Positions 34,375 through 46,121 of a stretch of 64,000 nucleotides of DNA are shown here, in pieces (the stretch's first letter is position 1; each line of letters starts with the position of its first letter). The notes under the pieces are model-generated. The model was not told where the DNA came from and did not search any database. It saw nothing but the letters and a program-made list of their open reading frames with translations. The DNA is from Neckera pumila (lineage: Eukaryota; Streptophyta; Bryopsida; Hypnales; Neckeraceae), in contig OZ018409.1 in the NCBI GenBank assembly GCA_963969595.1, forward strand, positions 44,343,282 through 44,407,281, given 5' to 3'. The position numbers were made by a program, and so were the translations under genes.

Positions 34375-35345
34375 AAAACTCCTAAAGTCCCATTGTGTTT
34401 AGTTTTATCTTTTTTTTGGAGTTCAAATTATCTTTTTCATTTCAAAAGCAAAACAAAATAAGTGCCATGATTGTTTCTTTGGGAGGAAAATAAAAGTTTA
34501 AGCACATTCCTATGATGTCAATTTTTGGTGAATTTTTTTGAATTTTTTTGAACCCCTAAAGCATTGAACATGTTTTTTTGAGACTATAGCTTTTGGGGGC
34601 AGCTCACTATGAGCGGAGATTTTATTTTTTTTCTTTGAAATTTTCACACAACATTTTCCCAAGGAGTAGCTTTGAGGTCCAACAATTTTCATAGCTTTTG
34701 ATTACAAGATTAAAAAGTTATTGCAAGATATGTTGTTTTCATTGCTCGGCGGGCAACCTGGGTAGCAAAAAAACTTCTTTAAAAATCAATTTTTAAAAAA
34801 ATAAAAATTTGAAATTGGTTCTTCAGATTTATATGTAGGTGGGAAGCTTTGAATCATTCCATTTGGATCTATGAGTCAAAAGTTATGAGGATTCTTAGTT
34901 TGAGGATAATTATGGAATCTCAACTCTAAAATAAACTTTAAAGTCCTTTAATTCACTCAATTTTCAATATTTTTGAAAAAAAATAAAAACCTTGGATGTA
35001 GATTGTTTATTACAACATTACCACCGTTGGGATTCGCATTTTTCAATTCCATAAATAAATTCTTAACAATTTAGTGTTTTGAATCATTTTCTACCTCTTC
35101 CTACTTCCTATTTTTTTCCTATATGTTGTACAATTCTAAATGATCTGAAATTTTTCAAGTATGTATCCAACTTGTCCAGGAAAATGAATCCAAAGAGTAA
35201 CCACCATTTTGGACATTTTTTCATAAAAATGTGACCTTGTGAAGGGCAGCTGCTCTTTTTTTTGCAAGGACAAAAAAAGGACTTTTGTCAATTCAACCGC
35301 TATTATCTTGCAATTCACATGGTGGAAAATTCTGAAATTTTTTCC
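34375..35345. mobile_element. TTAA-family element, diverged and right-truncated
   Basis: The left end ACTCCTAAAGTCCCATTG resembles the family terminus. The interior (CGGCGGGCAACCTGGGTAGC and the stretch after it) matches copy 6 read in the opposite direction. The expected right terminus is missing; sequence similarity fades near 35345. A second CCCCTAAAG-like start occurs at 34553. Confidence 0.5.
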
Positions 35346-35415
35346 ACACCTTTTCAAACAAGTTTTTTCCACACCTCTTAAAAACAACAAGAAAATTCTT
35401 AGACAACAAAATATG

Positions 35416-35575
35416 CTAACGTGGCATGCCACATCATTCTTGCTGAATGCCACGTCACTTTTCTGGCCGCCATGTCACGTGCGACCTCAGACCATAGACA
35501 AAAATGGATGAAAAAATCCTACGTGGCTTCTTGTGTCTGCGTGGCGCTTAGGTGGCAGCCATATGGTGGCCTTTG
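35416..35575. repeat. Cluster of ACGTGGC / GCCACGT motifs
   Basis: At least six motifs of the type ACGTGGC, GCCACGTCA or GTCACGTG lie within 160 bp in both orientations. ACGT-core motifs are binding sites for plant bZIP factors, but a repeat-derived origin is equally possible, since no gene start is seen nearby. Confidence 0.5.
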
Positions 35576-35630
35576 AGGACCCGTTGACCCATGTTTTTGG
35601 TGATGTCTGCCGGAAAACATCCTGATGTCA

Positions 35631-36023
35631 CATTTGAGAGAATTTCAGCCCTAAAAAGGGCTGTCCAAAGTTGACATGCCATGATATTCTTTGCATGGCC
35701 TGTCAACTTCGAAAATGCTCTTAGTGAGCAATCACAGTCTCTGACTGCTTGCCGGAGCAATCAAGTTTTGCAAAAAAAAAAATTTTAAATTAAATTTTTT
35801 CTTTCTTTTAAGATTTTTAAGATTTTTTTTATATTTTTATTTGTTTTACTTTATTTTAAATAATTTTTTATTTGGAATTTTGAGTTCTTGTACCATTGCC
35901 ACTGTAGTTTCAATAGGGCAGAAATAGGAAAAAAACAATTTTTTGAGCAAACTAAAAGCAAATCTCAGGATATCTCAAAGGGCTGTAGAGCAACCCTCCA
36001 GAGGCCCAAAATTTCCTCTAATG
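35631..36023. mobile_element. CATTAGAGAAAAT-family element, copy b
   Basis: The degenerate ends are CATTTGAGAGAATTTCAGCC and AAAATTTCCTCTAATG. The internal hairpin at 35668-35709 pairs AAGTTGACATGCCATG with CATGGCCTGTCAACTT. The conserved segment ACCATTGCCACTGTAGTTTC is present. It is non-coding. Confidence 0.7.
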
Positions 36024-36170
36024 CATGTCAAAGTTGATGTCTTTGGCTCGTTCGCAACAATGCAATTTTTTGGACGTCCACATAGATGTGGTAAAATATC
36101 AACCTTGACAGTCAGGCGTCAAAATCGTGATGTCCCGAAAAATATGGATTCCTTATAGTGAGTCCAAAAA

Positions 36171-36353
36171 TAATGGATATTTTGCTAGAATGGAAATATT
36201 CCACAAACTTGGCAATTGTAGGTTTAGACCATGTGACCTGAAATGTGAACCAATCTTATATTTTAGACCACGTGGTATGAAATCTATACTAATTTTAGAA
36301 AATAGAAGGAAAAATGGCGGAGGAATATTGCCATTTTAATGAAATATCCGTTA
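36171..36353. mobile_element. Foldback element, ATAAYGGATATTT ends
   Basis: The left arm is ATAATGGATATTTTGCTAGA; the right arm is the imperfect complement of it (TTTTAATGAAATATCCGTTAT without its first base). Two direct copies of a TTAGACCAYGTG segment lie inside. The layout resembles the 27563-27767 element and the two share TTTCATTAAAATGGC. Confidence 0.6.
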
Positions 36354-36884
36354 TATGCTAGGGACTAGCTTAGGAATTAATGCTTTTTCTTAGTTTTAAT
36401 AGAGTTCAAGCTTACATGGTGTTTTTTTTAATTTTTAATTTCTTTAATTTTCTTACACAAGTAATTTTTTTTTTTCTTTGGCCAATCTTGGTGGGGATTT
36501 TTTATGGAATTCACTTGGGATCCGCACTCTACCTTTTCTACCAAGCTCTCTACCACACTTGAAATACAATAGATCTTCAATCTTTGAAGATCATATTTCA
36601 AACCAAAATATAATTGTTTTCCATTGCTCTTGGATTTCATCAATCCAAGCTTCAGTCTCAAAGTTAGCAAATAAAGGTGGGTTTCCCCTCCAAGACCAAG
36701 AGCTCATGAGTTTAGGGTGCCTCCACTTCGGAATCAACAAACTCAAACTAACTAGATCTAAGTAGCTCATTTCAGCAAATTTCAAACCAAATCCTAGTGT
36801 ACACAACTTACAATTCTTAACCAATAGGATTGCTTGATTTCAAAGTTTTTGGGACTTGGTCTTGGACCTTTATGTAAACCCGCC
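36354..36884. other. Stretch with a tryptophan-rich minus-strand open frame
   Basis: The minus frame 36591-36824 contains IPKWRHPKLMSSWSWRG and AWIDEIQEQWKTIIFWF. This could be a transposon-derived remnant; no family is claimed. No other feature is seen. Confidence 0.25.
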
Positions 36885-37529
36885 TTAATTCCTAAATGCC
36901 TGAGGCACCAAATTTTGGTGTCAACAATACTTTGAAGTTAAATAAAACCTCATCAAATTGCTATTTTTAGTAGTTCATATTTTTGTAACATTCTATTTGA
37001 AGTCTAGTTTTAGCATCAAAAATCCAATTTTGAAAATGATTAATTATGATTTTTCTATTCAATATTTTGTGCAAGGGCACCCCTTGCAATCTTGACTTTC
37101 CGTAGTGTTATGGGCTCTTGAAAATGAGCCTCAAATATACTAGATCTTGGAGGAAAGATCACATTAAAAATTCATCTAAAAAAATGGTAGAGTAGATTTT
37201 GAGAAGCTACAAATTGATTGGGATTATGTATATTAGGCTTTTTAACCTCAAATTTTTTTGGTGACCAACTTTCTAGATGTAATATACAAAAAGAAAATTG
37301 AAATTTTTTCATAGTTTTAACGTACTCATGGTCAAACATTATAAGCTTTTGATTCAAAAGTGATATTGTAATGTTTTCTTTTCCTATGTGATCTCTAATA
37401 TGTCTAGTTTGAATTTGTACGGTTACAATTCAAAATAATTGGCACAATGTACCTAAATGTTGGCTTTTTGTTCAAACTAAAGCAAATTCCTAGAGGCTCA
37501 AAACAGGCCTTGGGCATTTAGGGGTTAAG
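36885..37529. mobile_element. Second-family TTAA element, uninterrupted copy
   Basis: It starts TTAATTCCTAAATGCCTGAG and ends GGCCTTGGGCATTTAGGGG plus TTAA. Length is 645 bp. It is the reference copy for the split element at 28757-31200. Its right TTAA (37526-37529) is also the left TTAA of the next element. Confidence 0.75.
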
Positions 37530-37802
37530 GTGGGTACACCCAAAACCGCCATAAATTGGTACTGTGCCTAGTTACTGTCATTAGGCTGGTCAGATTTTCA
37601 TATTGTCTTGTTGGCAAGTGAAAGGAGGTTCCAACGCACCAAAGATTGTAGCATTTGGACACTGTGTGCAAAAGTTATTAAGGAACAAAGTTTGATTCTA
37701 AAACTGTTTCTTCTACATAGGTACATAACTAATTTTGGAGATTTACAGACAGTATAGATGGCAGTTTAAGGTTAGTGGCGCATTTAGGTGTACCCACCTT
37801 AA
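37526..37802. mobile_element. MITE with TTAAGGTGGGTACACC ends
   Basis: Perfect inverted termini of 16 bp, TTAAGGTGGGTACACC and GGTGTACCCACCTTAA. Length is 277 bp. The interior TTGGACACTGTGTGCAAAAG is related, in reverse, to dispersed sequence near 33010 and 46520. It is a third terminus type flanked by TTAA. Confidence 0.75.
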
Positions 37803-38290
37803 GTTGCATCACATGATGCTCAGACACGGCACTCAGCTCAAGTATCCAGGATCAATAGCGTTTGACCAGAGGTGCACAACAGCAAAACCATCAGCTACTC
37901 GTCTAGCTTTTTGCACATAAAAAAGAATAGATTTACTACCAATCTTCGATGCTGGGCCAGAAGGGGTAGAATGTAGTATTGGTGACCTCACCTATAGCGC
38001 CTTTGAAACGCCGGGCGCCCCTGTGAATCACCTAAATCCTACGGAGTGCGAAGAATAGGGTTTAGGCCTGGAGTGGAGCGCCGGGAGGCGCGGAGCTACA
38101 GTACTCCATAGGGTCCCCGGCACGGAGCTACAATACTCCATAGGGTTGAGAAGAAGGGGCTAAGGATTCACCAAGTTCTTTTGGATTTAAAATAAAAAAT
38201 AAAAAATAAAATAAAAAATAAAAAAAATTGAACAGGGTCTAAGCCCGGTCATTCCCCGGGTGATGGCGGGGCGAGGTCGCCGATACTACA
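37803..38290. repeat. GC-rich patch with a 32-bp period duplication and an A-rich run
   Basis: CGGAGCTACAGTACTCCATA at 38091 recurs with one change at 38123. Flanking sequence is rich in CGCCGGG strings, unlike the AT-rich context. It ends in an AAAAT-type microsatellite at about 38187-38227. Nothing coding was recognised. Confidence 0.55.
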
Positions 38291-40892
38291 TGTGTCCCGG
38301 CCACAAGATACACAATTACACATATTATACATTGTATACTGTAAGAGCAATAACTGCAAGCGTGTGGCGAAACGATTGAACAAACTGTTGCCGACAACGT
38401 GCAATTTCAATTCACTTGAACATTCTCCGATTATGTGGGGACGAAAGAATTTTGTTTCACAGTACTTCAAGTTCTTTTCGCTCTGGCAGAGCGTCTCTCT
38501 CGACTCTTGATACTTATTATTGATGTGGCACTTCTGATGTGGATGCAAATGTTTTCCTCACTGACCCGCCACCTCAACTCATCAGCATGCACCGACTTGA
38601 GCGGAACACACTCAAAAGTGCAAAATACTTATTGGTTTCGACGGACGGAGTCGCCTTTGTTTCCCCTCTTTTCATTTTTTTAATGTTATGTTTTTAAACT
38701 GGTTAAGAAAGCAACAGTGGTGGTTGCTCAAAAAGTCTGCAAAGAGTATACGAGAATACTCCTGCATGTTGTCAAAGGGTTGACTACTGTCAATTAAGTA
38801 AGCGTATTTTCGCATTGACAATGAGTCAAAGAGTCAACAAAGTTAGCCTTGGTGGACAAGAAAGTTTGGAATGTTGGACAACGAAGTCATGACCAGACAC
38901 GTCGTTGCTGCTCCTTCCTCGGTTCATCGGTATCTGCCCAGTTTCAGTTATTAGTTCGAAAATCCGGAGCGTGGCCGCCAGTGGCGGCACAACTTCAGTT
39001 ATTCATGTCAAAAAGGTTGGTCACTTTTTTGTTTGCAATGATGTTTCTTTTCTTTGTTTAGGAAAGAAAAAAAAAGAAAACAAGATCTAGAAAACTGAGA
39101 TCGGTCACTCGAATTTGTTATGCATGTGTGTAATTTTTGATAATAAGTTTCCACCAATGGCAAGTTTCTTAGTGTGTAAGAAGTAAGGAAATCTGTATTG
39201 ATCATTTGTTATGACAACTTGGAATTGGTAAATCAAAAATTTATAATTTGGAAGGGTTGTCAACCTAGGCACAAATTGATTGATTGCAATGACAAAGAGA
39301 ATCTAATGAAGGGGGTCAAAGCATTGATTTTTGACCTAAATTTGTCAGTGTCCTAGTTTTGGTGCTAACCCAGCTATGAGTGACAATGCTATCAAACTGT
39401 CACGATCAATAGCTTATGTACTTAATTAGCTTAGTAGTCAAAGGAGTACTATCCATTCAAAGGGACAACACCACCAAACTAGAATATTTAGGTTTCATTG
39501 AAAGAATAAATTGTTTGGATGTAGGTGGCACCATATATGAATACGGTCAATTCAAACATTAGAAGTAGAAAATCACAAATACTTAGAGTGACATATCACT
39601 TTATTCTAGACTCTAGAGGCTCTAATTGAGCATATTCTAGATTGCAAAGCTGGAATTAAGAGTCTCCACTAAAACATCATTTGAGGGAAGACCTAAAAGA
39701 GCACAATTCCTTCCATTTAACAAATTTTTTAACAAATATTAAAAAATTAAGGTAACTCACATATTCATTGCCGCTCATCAAAAAAATTGAAACTTGGACA
39801 GTAGTCTCTGAGAACTCGGAAGACTATAATGGATGAGGTCAACGAATGTGGGCACGATGCAGAGATCTTCAAACGCTCCTACTGTGCGACTGTCCGTGTT
39901 CTCGATCCTCTCAAAATGTATTATCTTCCCCTGTTTCTCAAACAAATGTAATTCACTGCAATGACGAGAAAAATGATGTTTCTTCTCGTCGAGGCCAACT
40001 CGGCCACGGAATAAAGGTTTTTAGCATCGGTTCGTCCCAATGCATGCTTAATTAACAACTATTCTACATTGAACTATCATACGTTACTGGTTGTTATTTT
40101 CCAGGACAAAAAGAAGACTAATTCCAATGTGAAAACCAAGAGTTAAGGGCACGAAGGCATCATAACTGATGAGGACCCACAGGCTACTGGTACATCGTGT
40201 CCACAGCCGTTCTGGAATTTTTCCACATTCCTGCGTCTAACTTTCTCGTATTATATTGCATCAAACCGAAAGATGGTTTCTTAAGAGTGAAGAGTTTATT
40301 TGACTGAGAATTTATACGTTCGAAACAGCACCTTGAAGCTAAATGGAGCATTGACTCTGGGGCTCATGCGGTAGGACTTTCAGATCCAACTCCAATTCCT
40401 AAAATTCCGAACCTGACTCTGGAAAGAGTTGTGATAAACCATGTCATTGGAAAATGCACACATATTCAGGGCGAAAATCCAAGGCGAAGAACTCTTCAAT
40501 CAAGCACCACGTACTGTTGTACAATTGTTGGAAGCAGAGACCGAAATCTCGCTGAAATCATTTATTCCCAGCGCCTTCAACGTACACGCTCAGTGTGATG
40601 GTCAAAACTTTGAATGATCCGTCACACAGCAATGTATTAGCTGAGCTATCACGTACGCGCCAACATAAAATCTCTAAAAAACCCCGAGATATATATTCTA
40701 GAGATTTTTAACCAACCCGCGTACCATCAATACAGAATCTTGCTAATAGTCCACTTCTAACGATGAAATTCCCATAGGATTTCATCAAGATTTTTGGAAT
40801 CAGTTGTTGGAACCAACTTCCCAAGCTTGCTTTTGCAAAAGCCAGCCAACAAAACTTATGTCAAATGTAAAAAGTAAACAAAAAAATTGGGC
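38291..40892. other. Intergenic stretch downstream of the GDSL gene
   Basis: No gene recognised. Short open frames (for example 39846-40055) have no family signature. The last part holds the 3' flank of the GDSL gene. Confidence 0.45.
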
Positions 40893-42773
40893 CTAACCGC
40901 GAGCATCCCAGAAGGTGAAATCCGGGGAGCATCCAAGCCCACCAGCAGGCGTAACATGCTTGCCCAATAGAAACGCCGTGGCCGCGGCGCGATTGAACGT
41001 GTTCGACGTGTGAATCCCATCCCAGCTCAAAACCGAATGTTCATCTGCACACGGCTGCAACGGCAGCGTCATGGTCAAGTTCACGAACTTGCCTTCGACG
41101 AGTCCCGCGTGCCCGCAAGTCACCTTGTTGTTGAAGTTGTAGTCGCCGCCCACGCCGCAGCAAGCCTTCAGAGGCGCAGTAACATTGTAGCTCGCCGGGT
41201 TTTTGAGAATGTCCTTGTAAACTGCGTACCCGTCGGCGTACACAATCAAGATATGAGGGTACGCCTTCCGAAGCGCAATCACCTTGTCGTTCAGCGCGGC
41301 GTTGTGAGTTTTGCTGAGCTCGTTCAAAACCTTGATGCAACCGAAGGAATCGTATTCCAGACCTTTGCCCTTAAACAAGGTGAGAAGCGCAGGGATGCAG
41401 CCCAGAGGGGGGAGGTTAACCACCAAGATTTTCGTGGCGATGGGCAAGTAGAGGGATGGCGTATTTGGAGGGATGTACAGTAACGGGGTCACAATGCCCT
41501 GTAATTGAGGAATCAAACCAAACAGAGGATTAGGTCATCGTTTTTGAAGCCTTGTTTCACTGTTGATCAATTGCAATTATTGGGGGAACAGTGATGAGTC
41601 TTCAGGTTGCAGAATTCCAGGTTAAGAAAGCTTACCACGATGAGGTCTCCGATGGCGTTCACGACATCGGGGACGATCTTCTTCGCCTGTCGAATCGTGA
41701 GAGAGCCTTCGTACAGACCGAAGAAGTAGTCTTGGTAGCCAGCGTACACCACGAACAGAGACTCGTTGAATGTGGACAGCTTCGGCAGGCTCTGGACGAA
41801 TCCTCCTGCAACAAGAATCGCATTGCACAGTCAGCTTCTCGTAATATAATATTCTCTCCAAGCATTCGGATCGATCGAGGTAGCAACACTTGGCTTGTAA
41901 AGTTGGAGTGAAAGTTGAGAAAGGCATGACGAGAGCGTGACTTACTGATAGGGGGGTTGAACACGGGGCTCTCGTAAAACCACACTCGGATCTTATAACG
42001 GTTGAACCACTGGAGCTGCACATCCAGGGAGAAGGGAGTATTGAATCCCGAGTCCTTGCGCCACACTTTCACTGTTCTAGCGGGAGCACCGTACGACGCG
42101 AAGTTGGTGCCGTAAGTGAAATCTCCTCCTGTCCCCCGTAGCACTGGGTAGATGGGCCGCCTCCTCACTCCGAAAGCTGCCCGCAAACCAAGACACGATC
42201 GAATACATCAATCATTCACCATTCACAACCGAAAAGTTTCTCAGATCGTACAAACCCAAAGCCAAACAGTACGAGAACTAGATTACTATCTATCCACTGA
42301 TTCTCGACAAGCACCAACAATCTACGGACCCCACCAGGCACCTGCATGGCCAGAGTCTTTACCAAAATTGAAACAGACAAGAATCTAGCAATCATCGAGA
42401 ACTAGCTGAGGATTGATTAATGTACAGTGCGCACTCGCTACGGACACACACTCCAGCCCTGCTCATCCACTGAATTCGAACCCTAGTAATCGACCCCCAA
42501 CATACCAAGGAAGTCCAGCAGCAACTTTCCGTCGGTGAATCTATCCGCGGCGTGCATGGGAAACTCCTGGCCATTGGGATCCAGCTCCGCATTTTCAAAC
42601 TGAAGTGGAAACGCAGCAATGCCATTTCCCGTGTCACTCAAGGAGTCTCCGAAGCCGAAGATCCCCGGGTAAGTGCAGTTCGGCAGAGCAGCCTGCGCCG
42701 CTGCCCCTTGAAAGAGCGCACACACCAGCAGCACTGCACTAGCTCCCAGCAGCAACATCCTTGCTCTCCCCAT
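40893..42773 (-). CDS. Secreted GDSL esterase/lipase, four exons
   Basis: Exons on the minus strand are 42506-42773, 41946-42176, 41636-41805 and 40893-41498. All introns are GT-AG (donors GTATGT, GTAAGT, GTAAGC), giving 1275 bp and 424 residues. GDSL enzymes are SGNH-fold hydrolases that act on ester bonds, often in the cell wall or cuticle. A signal peptide occupies about residues 1-27 (hydrophobic run MLLLGASAVLLVCAL). Block I is FGDSLSDTGN with nucleophile S44. Block II lies around G112-N114 (YGTNFASYG). Block III reads AGYQDYFFG: the usual Asn of GxND is Gln191. Block V is SWDGIH with D383 and H386. Length is normal for plant members (about 350-420). The gene looks intact. The start is supported by the signal peptide and by a TATA box about 170 bp upstream. 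Substrate cannot be predicted. Confidence 0.92.
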
Positions 42774-42941
42774 CTTAAACCTGCACCACCTCCCTTTCTA
42801 GATCTTAAACCGGGCCCAAACTACCTCACCAAAGCTACGTCACTAGCAACTAGCAAACCCCAAGATCGATATGATCACTGGAGTACTGGAAGCACGCTGG
42901 CCCCAATTGAGACTTGTGATCGACTGAGCTAAGTTCCAAGC

Positions 42942-42949
42942 TTATATAA
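42942..42949 (-). promoter_or_regulatory. TATA box of the GDSL gene
   Basis: On the minus strand the sequence reads GTTATATAAGC, a good TATA element about 170 bp upstream of the ATG. No other TATA-like string lies closer to the start. Confidence 0.6.
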
Positions 42950-43393
42950 CAGCCACGCGCACCCGGCCTACTCGAAAGAGCCGTTGCTTGTGCTTTCTGC
43001 AATAGCATCTGCTCACTAGATGTCTGGATCATATTATTGGAAGCCGCAAGCAGCTCGTGAGCTCCTTTCTCTCGCCACAGCAGATAGATTGGTTCACACA
43101 CTTCTTTCCTTTCGTTAAAACTGTCGATCTTCCCTGGGAGGAGACTTTGAATTAGTTTTAATTAATAAATTCCTACGGGAGGGAGGGGGGAGTGACCGGA
43201 AGTAAACAATGCGCGTATTATTGCAGGGTTGTCGTCGTCGTTGACAATTTTATTCCTTGGGGCCCGAGTTTCGGGAGCTTGCATGGCATGGCGCGGCACC
43301 TCCGCAGCTGCAGTCGGGACGCTGGGACGCAGCGAGGGAGTCTGTCACGAGTTCAGTTCGATTGGGAAATGGCGGACGGAGTGGTACGGTGCG

Positions 43394-43635
43394 GACTTGT
43401 GATCCCCTGGAAATTCAACTGCGATGGAGTTCTAGGGGGCTGCGGCGACTTGCGTTCCCCTGGACACGTAACTGTGATGGAGTTCTAGGGGACGACTGCG
43501 ACTTGCGGTCCCCTGGAAACGTAACTGTGATGGAGTTCTAGGGGGCTGCGGCGACTTGCGGTCCCCTGGAAACGTAGCTGTGATGGAGTTCTAGGGAGCT
43601 ACGGCGACTTGCGTTTCCTTGGAAACGTAACTGTT
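43394..43635. repeat. 53-bp tandem repeat, about 4.6 copies
   Basis: Units begin at 43394, 43447, 43500, 43553 and 43606, an exact 53-bp period without indels. The unit includes GACTTGCGGTCCCCTGG, AAACGTAACTGTGATGG and AGTTCTAGGGGGCTGCGG. The array is GC-rich and lies about 450-690 bp upstream of the GDSL TATA box. The period is not a multiple of three, so it is not a coding repeat. It may be a regulatory array or a minisatellite. Confidence 0.9.
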
Positions 43636-43758
43636 GCGCAATGGATGATGAGTGCGAAGCTAGGGACTACTGCGCTGCGCGTGTGAATGCTCGCGGTGCC
43701 CACCAGTCAGTCAATCCGCTTCGACAGCAACTTGCTAACTGAACTGAAGTCATTCCTT

Positions 43759-43989
43759 TTAACCCTTAAAGGACGCAGGGGTCACCCTGGAAATCATCCT
43801 TTTTCATTACCGTGTGACATCATCTACATTAAAAAATCCAAAAGTATCTATTGGAAGTCAAGCTACTATAGAAGAACTCCCCTTTCCACAACAAATACCG
43901 AGGATGAATAATTGCATTTATGTCCAATACAGTTTGATTCTCTGTCATCCATCAACCACAAAATGGCCTCCGCATCGTTTAAGGGTTAA
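43759..43989. mobile_element. Short TTAA-flanked MITE
   Basis: The ends TTAACCCTTAAAGGACGC and GCATCGTTTAAGGGTTAA are inverted with two mismatches. Length is 231 bp. The termini resemble those of the larger TTAA elements, but the interior does not. Confidence 0.65.
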
Positions 43990-45847
43990 ATTTAATCGGC
44001 TTGCATAGTGGTCACTGGTCACGCTAGGGGATGGCTAAGGCCCCATTTACACTAGAAACAAGGGGACCAGAAATTGAGAAGTCTTCTCTCCAAGCAAGAC
44101 TTCCTTTGGAGGGCATGACTTTTTGGATTGGTGTAAATCGTCTAGAGGGCATGGCTTTTGGATTGGTGTAAATTGTCAAGAGGGCATAAAGGGGGAAAAA
44201 TTTAAAAATAGCACTCTTTAATGATGACCCTTAAAGATTTAGTTAGACCTACATCTTAAGTGTAATTTTGGGTGGCTCAAAATTTGAATACTTTTAGTTT
44301 TATTGTCATATAGGATAAACGTGTGTTCCACATCATTGGACCTTTTTAGAGACTAGTGACTTCTCATTTCATGATATAAACCCATTTTTCAAGTACTTCT
44401 CAACTTCACCCAATCAAATCCTTCAAAAGCTACTTGGACCACCTCACCTCTCAATTTGGTGTAAATCAACTTTAAGTATGCATAGACCTCAATGTGCTAG
44501 GTGCCAAAAGCAACACTTGATTTGATGCTCCTATTATGTACATTTCCTAAGTCAATTTGCACATATTGTTGAAGAAACAATTTTTGAATATCTCGTACCA
44601 AAATAATTTGATCCCCCATAACTATGCACATGGTATCCAAGATTAATGCACAATGCATTGATTTCATTAGTGCATTGAAATCTCTTTTTGTTTATCAAAT
44701 AGAATAATGTTTAATTATTAAATTGATAATAGAATTGTACACATTGAAAAAGCGGAAATTTTATGTCTCCCTATCTTAGATTTTTCTTGCTCTTAACTCA
44801 AAAAGGAGGTTGGAGCTGGAAAGTGACTTGTGAATGATGAACAATATTAGATGAAAGGAACAACATTAGATGAAAAATACAATTTTCATCCAATTTTTGC
44901 TATAATTGGTGTTGTATATTTGATATGGTTTATTTTGCATTTTTCCTTCAAATTTTTAATGATAATTTCAAATTTTATGGAATAATTGAAATCTTTTTCT
45001 TAGTGTCCGTAAGTAGTAAAATTAGCAAAAGTTGTTTTTTGGCATCTATAGATCTCATTCGTGTATTGTAGTGCCTTGAAGTCCTAATATTTAATATACC
45101 ACTGTAGCACAAGTCAAGAATGAGATCCTAAAGTTAGAAGTTCTTCATAATGCATAAACATTTATTTATGTGCAAAGATAATTGCAAGAAACGCTTGTCC
45201 TATTTTTTGTCCCCTTGCCCTCAAATGGGTGGTTTTTTGCTCATAACTTGTGCTTTGTTTGTCCGCTTGGTGAAATAAAAGTACATGTGGTAGTTGCATA
45301 CATTGATTAATGTTTTCAATTTTTTTAAAACTATTTTATTATTTTTAACCTGCCCTTGATTGGTGACTATCTTGGCCATTTTGGTAGATTTTAGTCCTAT
45401 TTTTTATTCAAAAAATGCAAATATGAAGTTACAAATTGGACATGTTGAAGGTCTACTAACATTACAAGGATTGACAATGAATTTTTATGAAGATGAAAAC
45501 ATATCAGTTGCACACTTGGGGTCAAAATAACCTTCTTTTGTGTAAAGGTTACGGAGCGGAAAATTTTTCCTACATGAATTTTTTAATGCTATTTGAGCAC
45601 AATCTTCTCTAACAAAATGGATTTTTTAATTTTCATTTTTTTCATTATTTTTGAATTACTAAAAATGAAAAGGTCAACAAACCCCTTTTTAGCTATTTTT
45701 TGCTCTCAATGGCTTTTGTAGTACTTTGCAGTAGTCTATAATACTGCATAGTACAGTATAGTATTGAATCAGCATTTTACATCTGAAGGCACCGTGAATT
45801 GACAGTTTAGATCGACAGTGGTGCTACAGACACATAATAGTGGAAGT
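43990..45847. other. AT-rich intergenic stretch
   Basis: No gene is recognised. Around 44555-44645 the strings TGTTGAAGAAACAA and CACATGGTATCCAAG mark a decayed copy of a dispersed repeat also found near 32940, 37640 and 46460. Confidence 0.45.
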
Positions 45848-46121
45848 CATTAGAAGAGATTGGAGGGCATTGGAGGGCCGTTTCAGACCCGTTCCCCAAT
45901 CTGGGCATTGGAAGGCTGTCAGAATTTTTTTTAAATAAAAAAAATAAAAAGTCTCTTCCAAATATCATTTCAACCTTTCAAGCCAATTTTTTTTTATTTT
46001 ATTTTCTGAAAATGGCATGGCATTGTCTCAATTACATCAGCCAATAGCTTTTCTGCATTCCCGTAGTCTGGGAACGCAAGATAACTCGCGGGCTCTTGGA
46101 GGCCTCAAATCTCTTCTAATG
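45848..46121. mobile_element. CATTAGA-family element, divergent copy f
   Basis: The ends CATTAGAAGAGATTGGAGGG and CTCAAATCTCTTCTAATG are inverted. The interior differs from the other five copies, and the usual internal hairpin is absent. Length is 274 bp. Confidence 0.6.

Noticed and set aside
41010..41483. 157-codon frame on the plus strand
   Set aside because: It is antisense to exon 4 of the GDSL gene, whose motifs and splice sites are clear.
43192..43541. Overlapping frames through the 53-bp array
   Set aside because: The repeat period is not a multiple of three, and the frames cross it by chance.
43394..43635. CRISPR-like regular repeat spacing
   Set aside because: The units are contiguous tandem repeats without distinct spacers, in a plant nuclear context.
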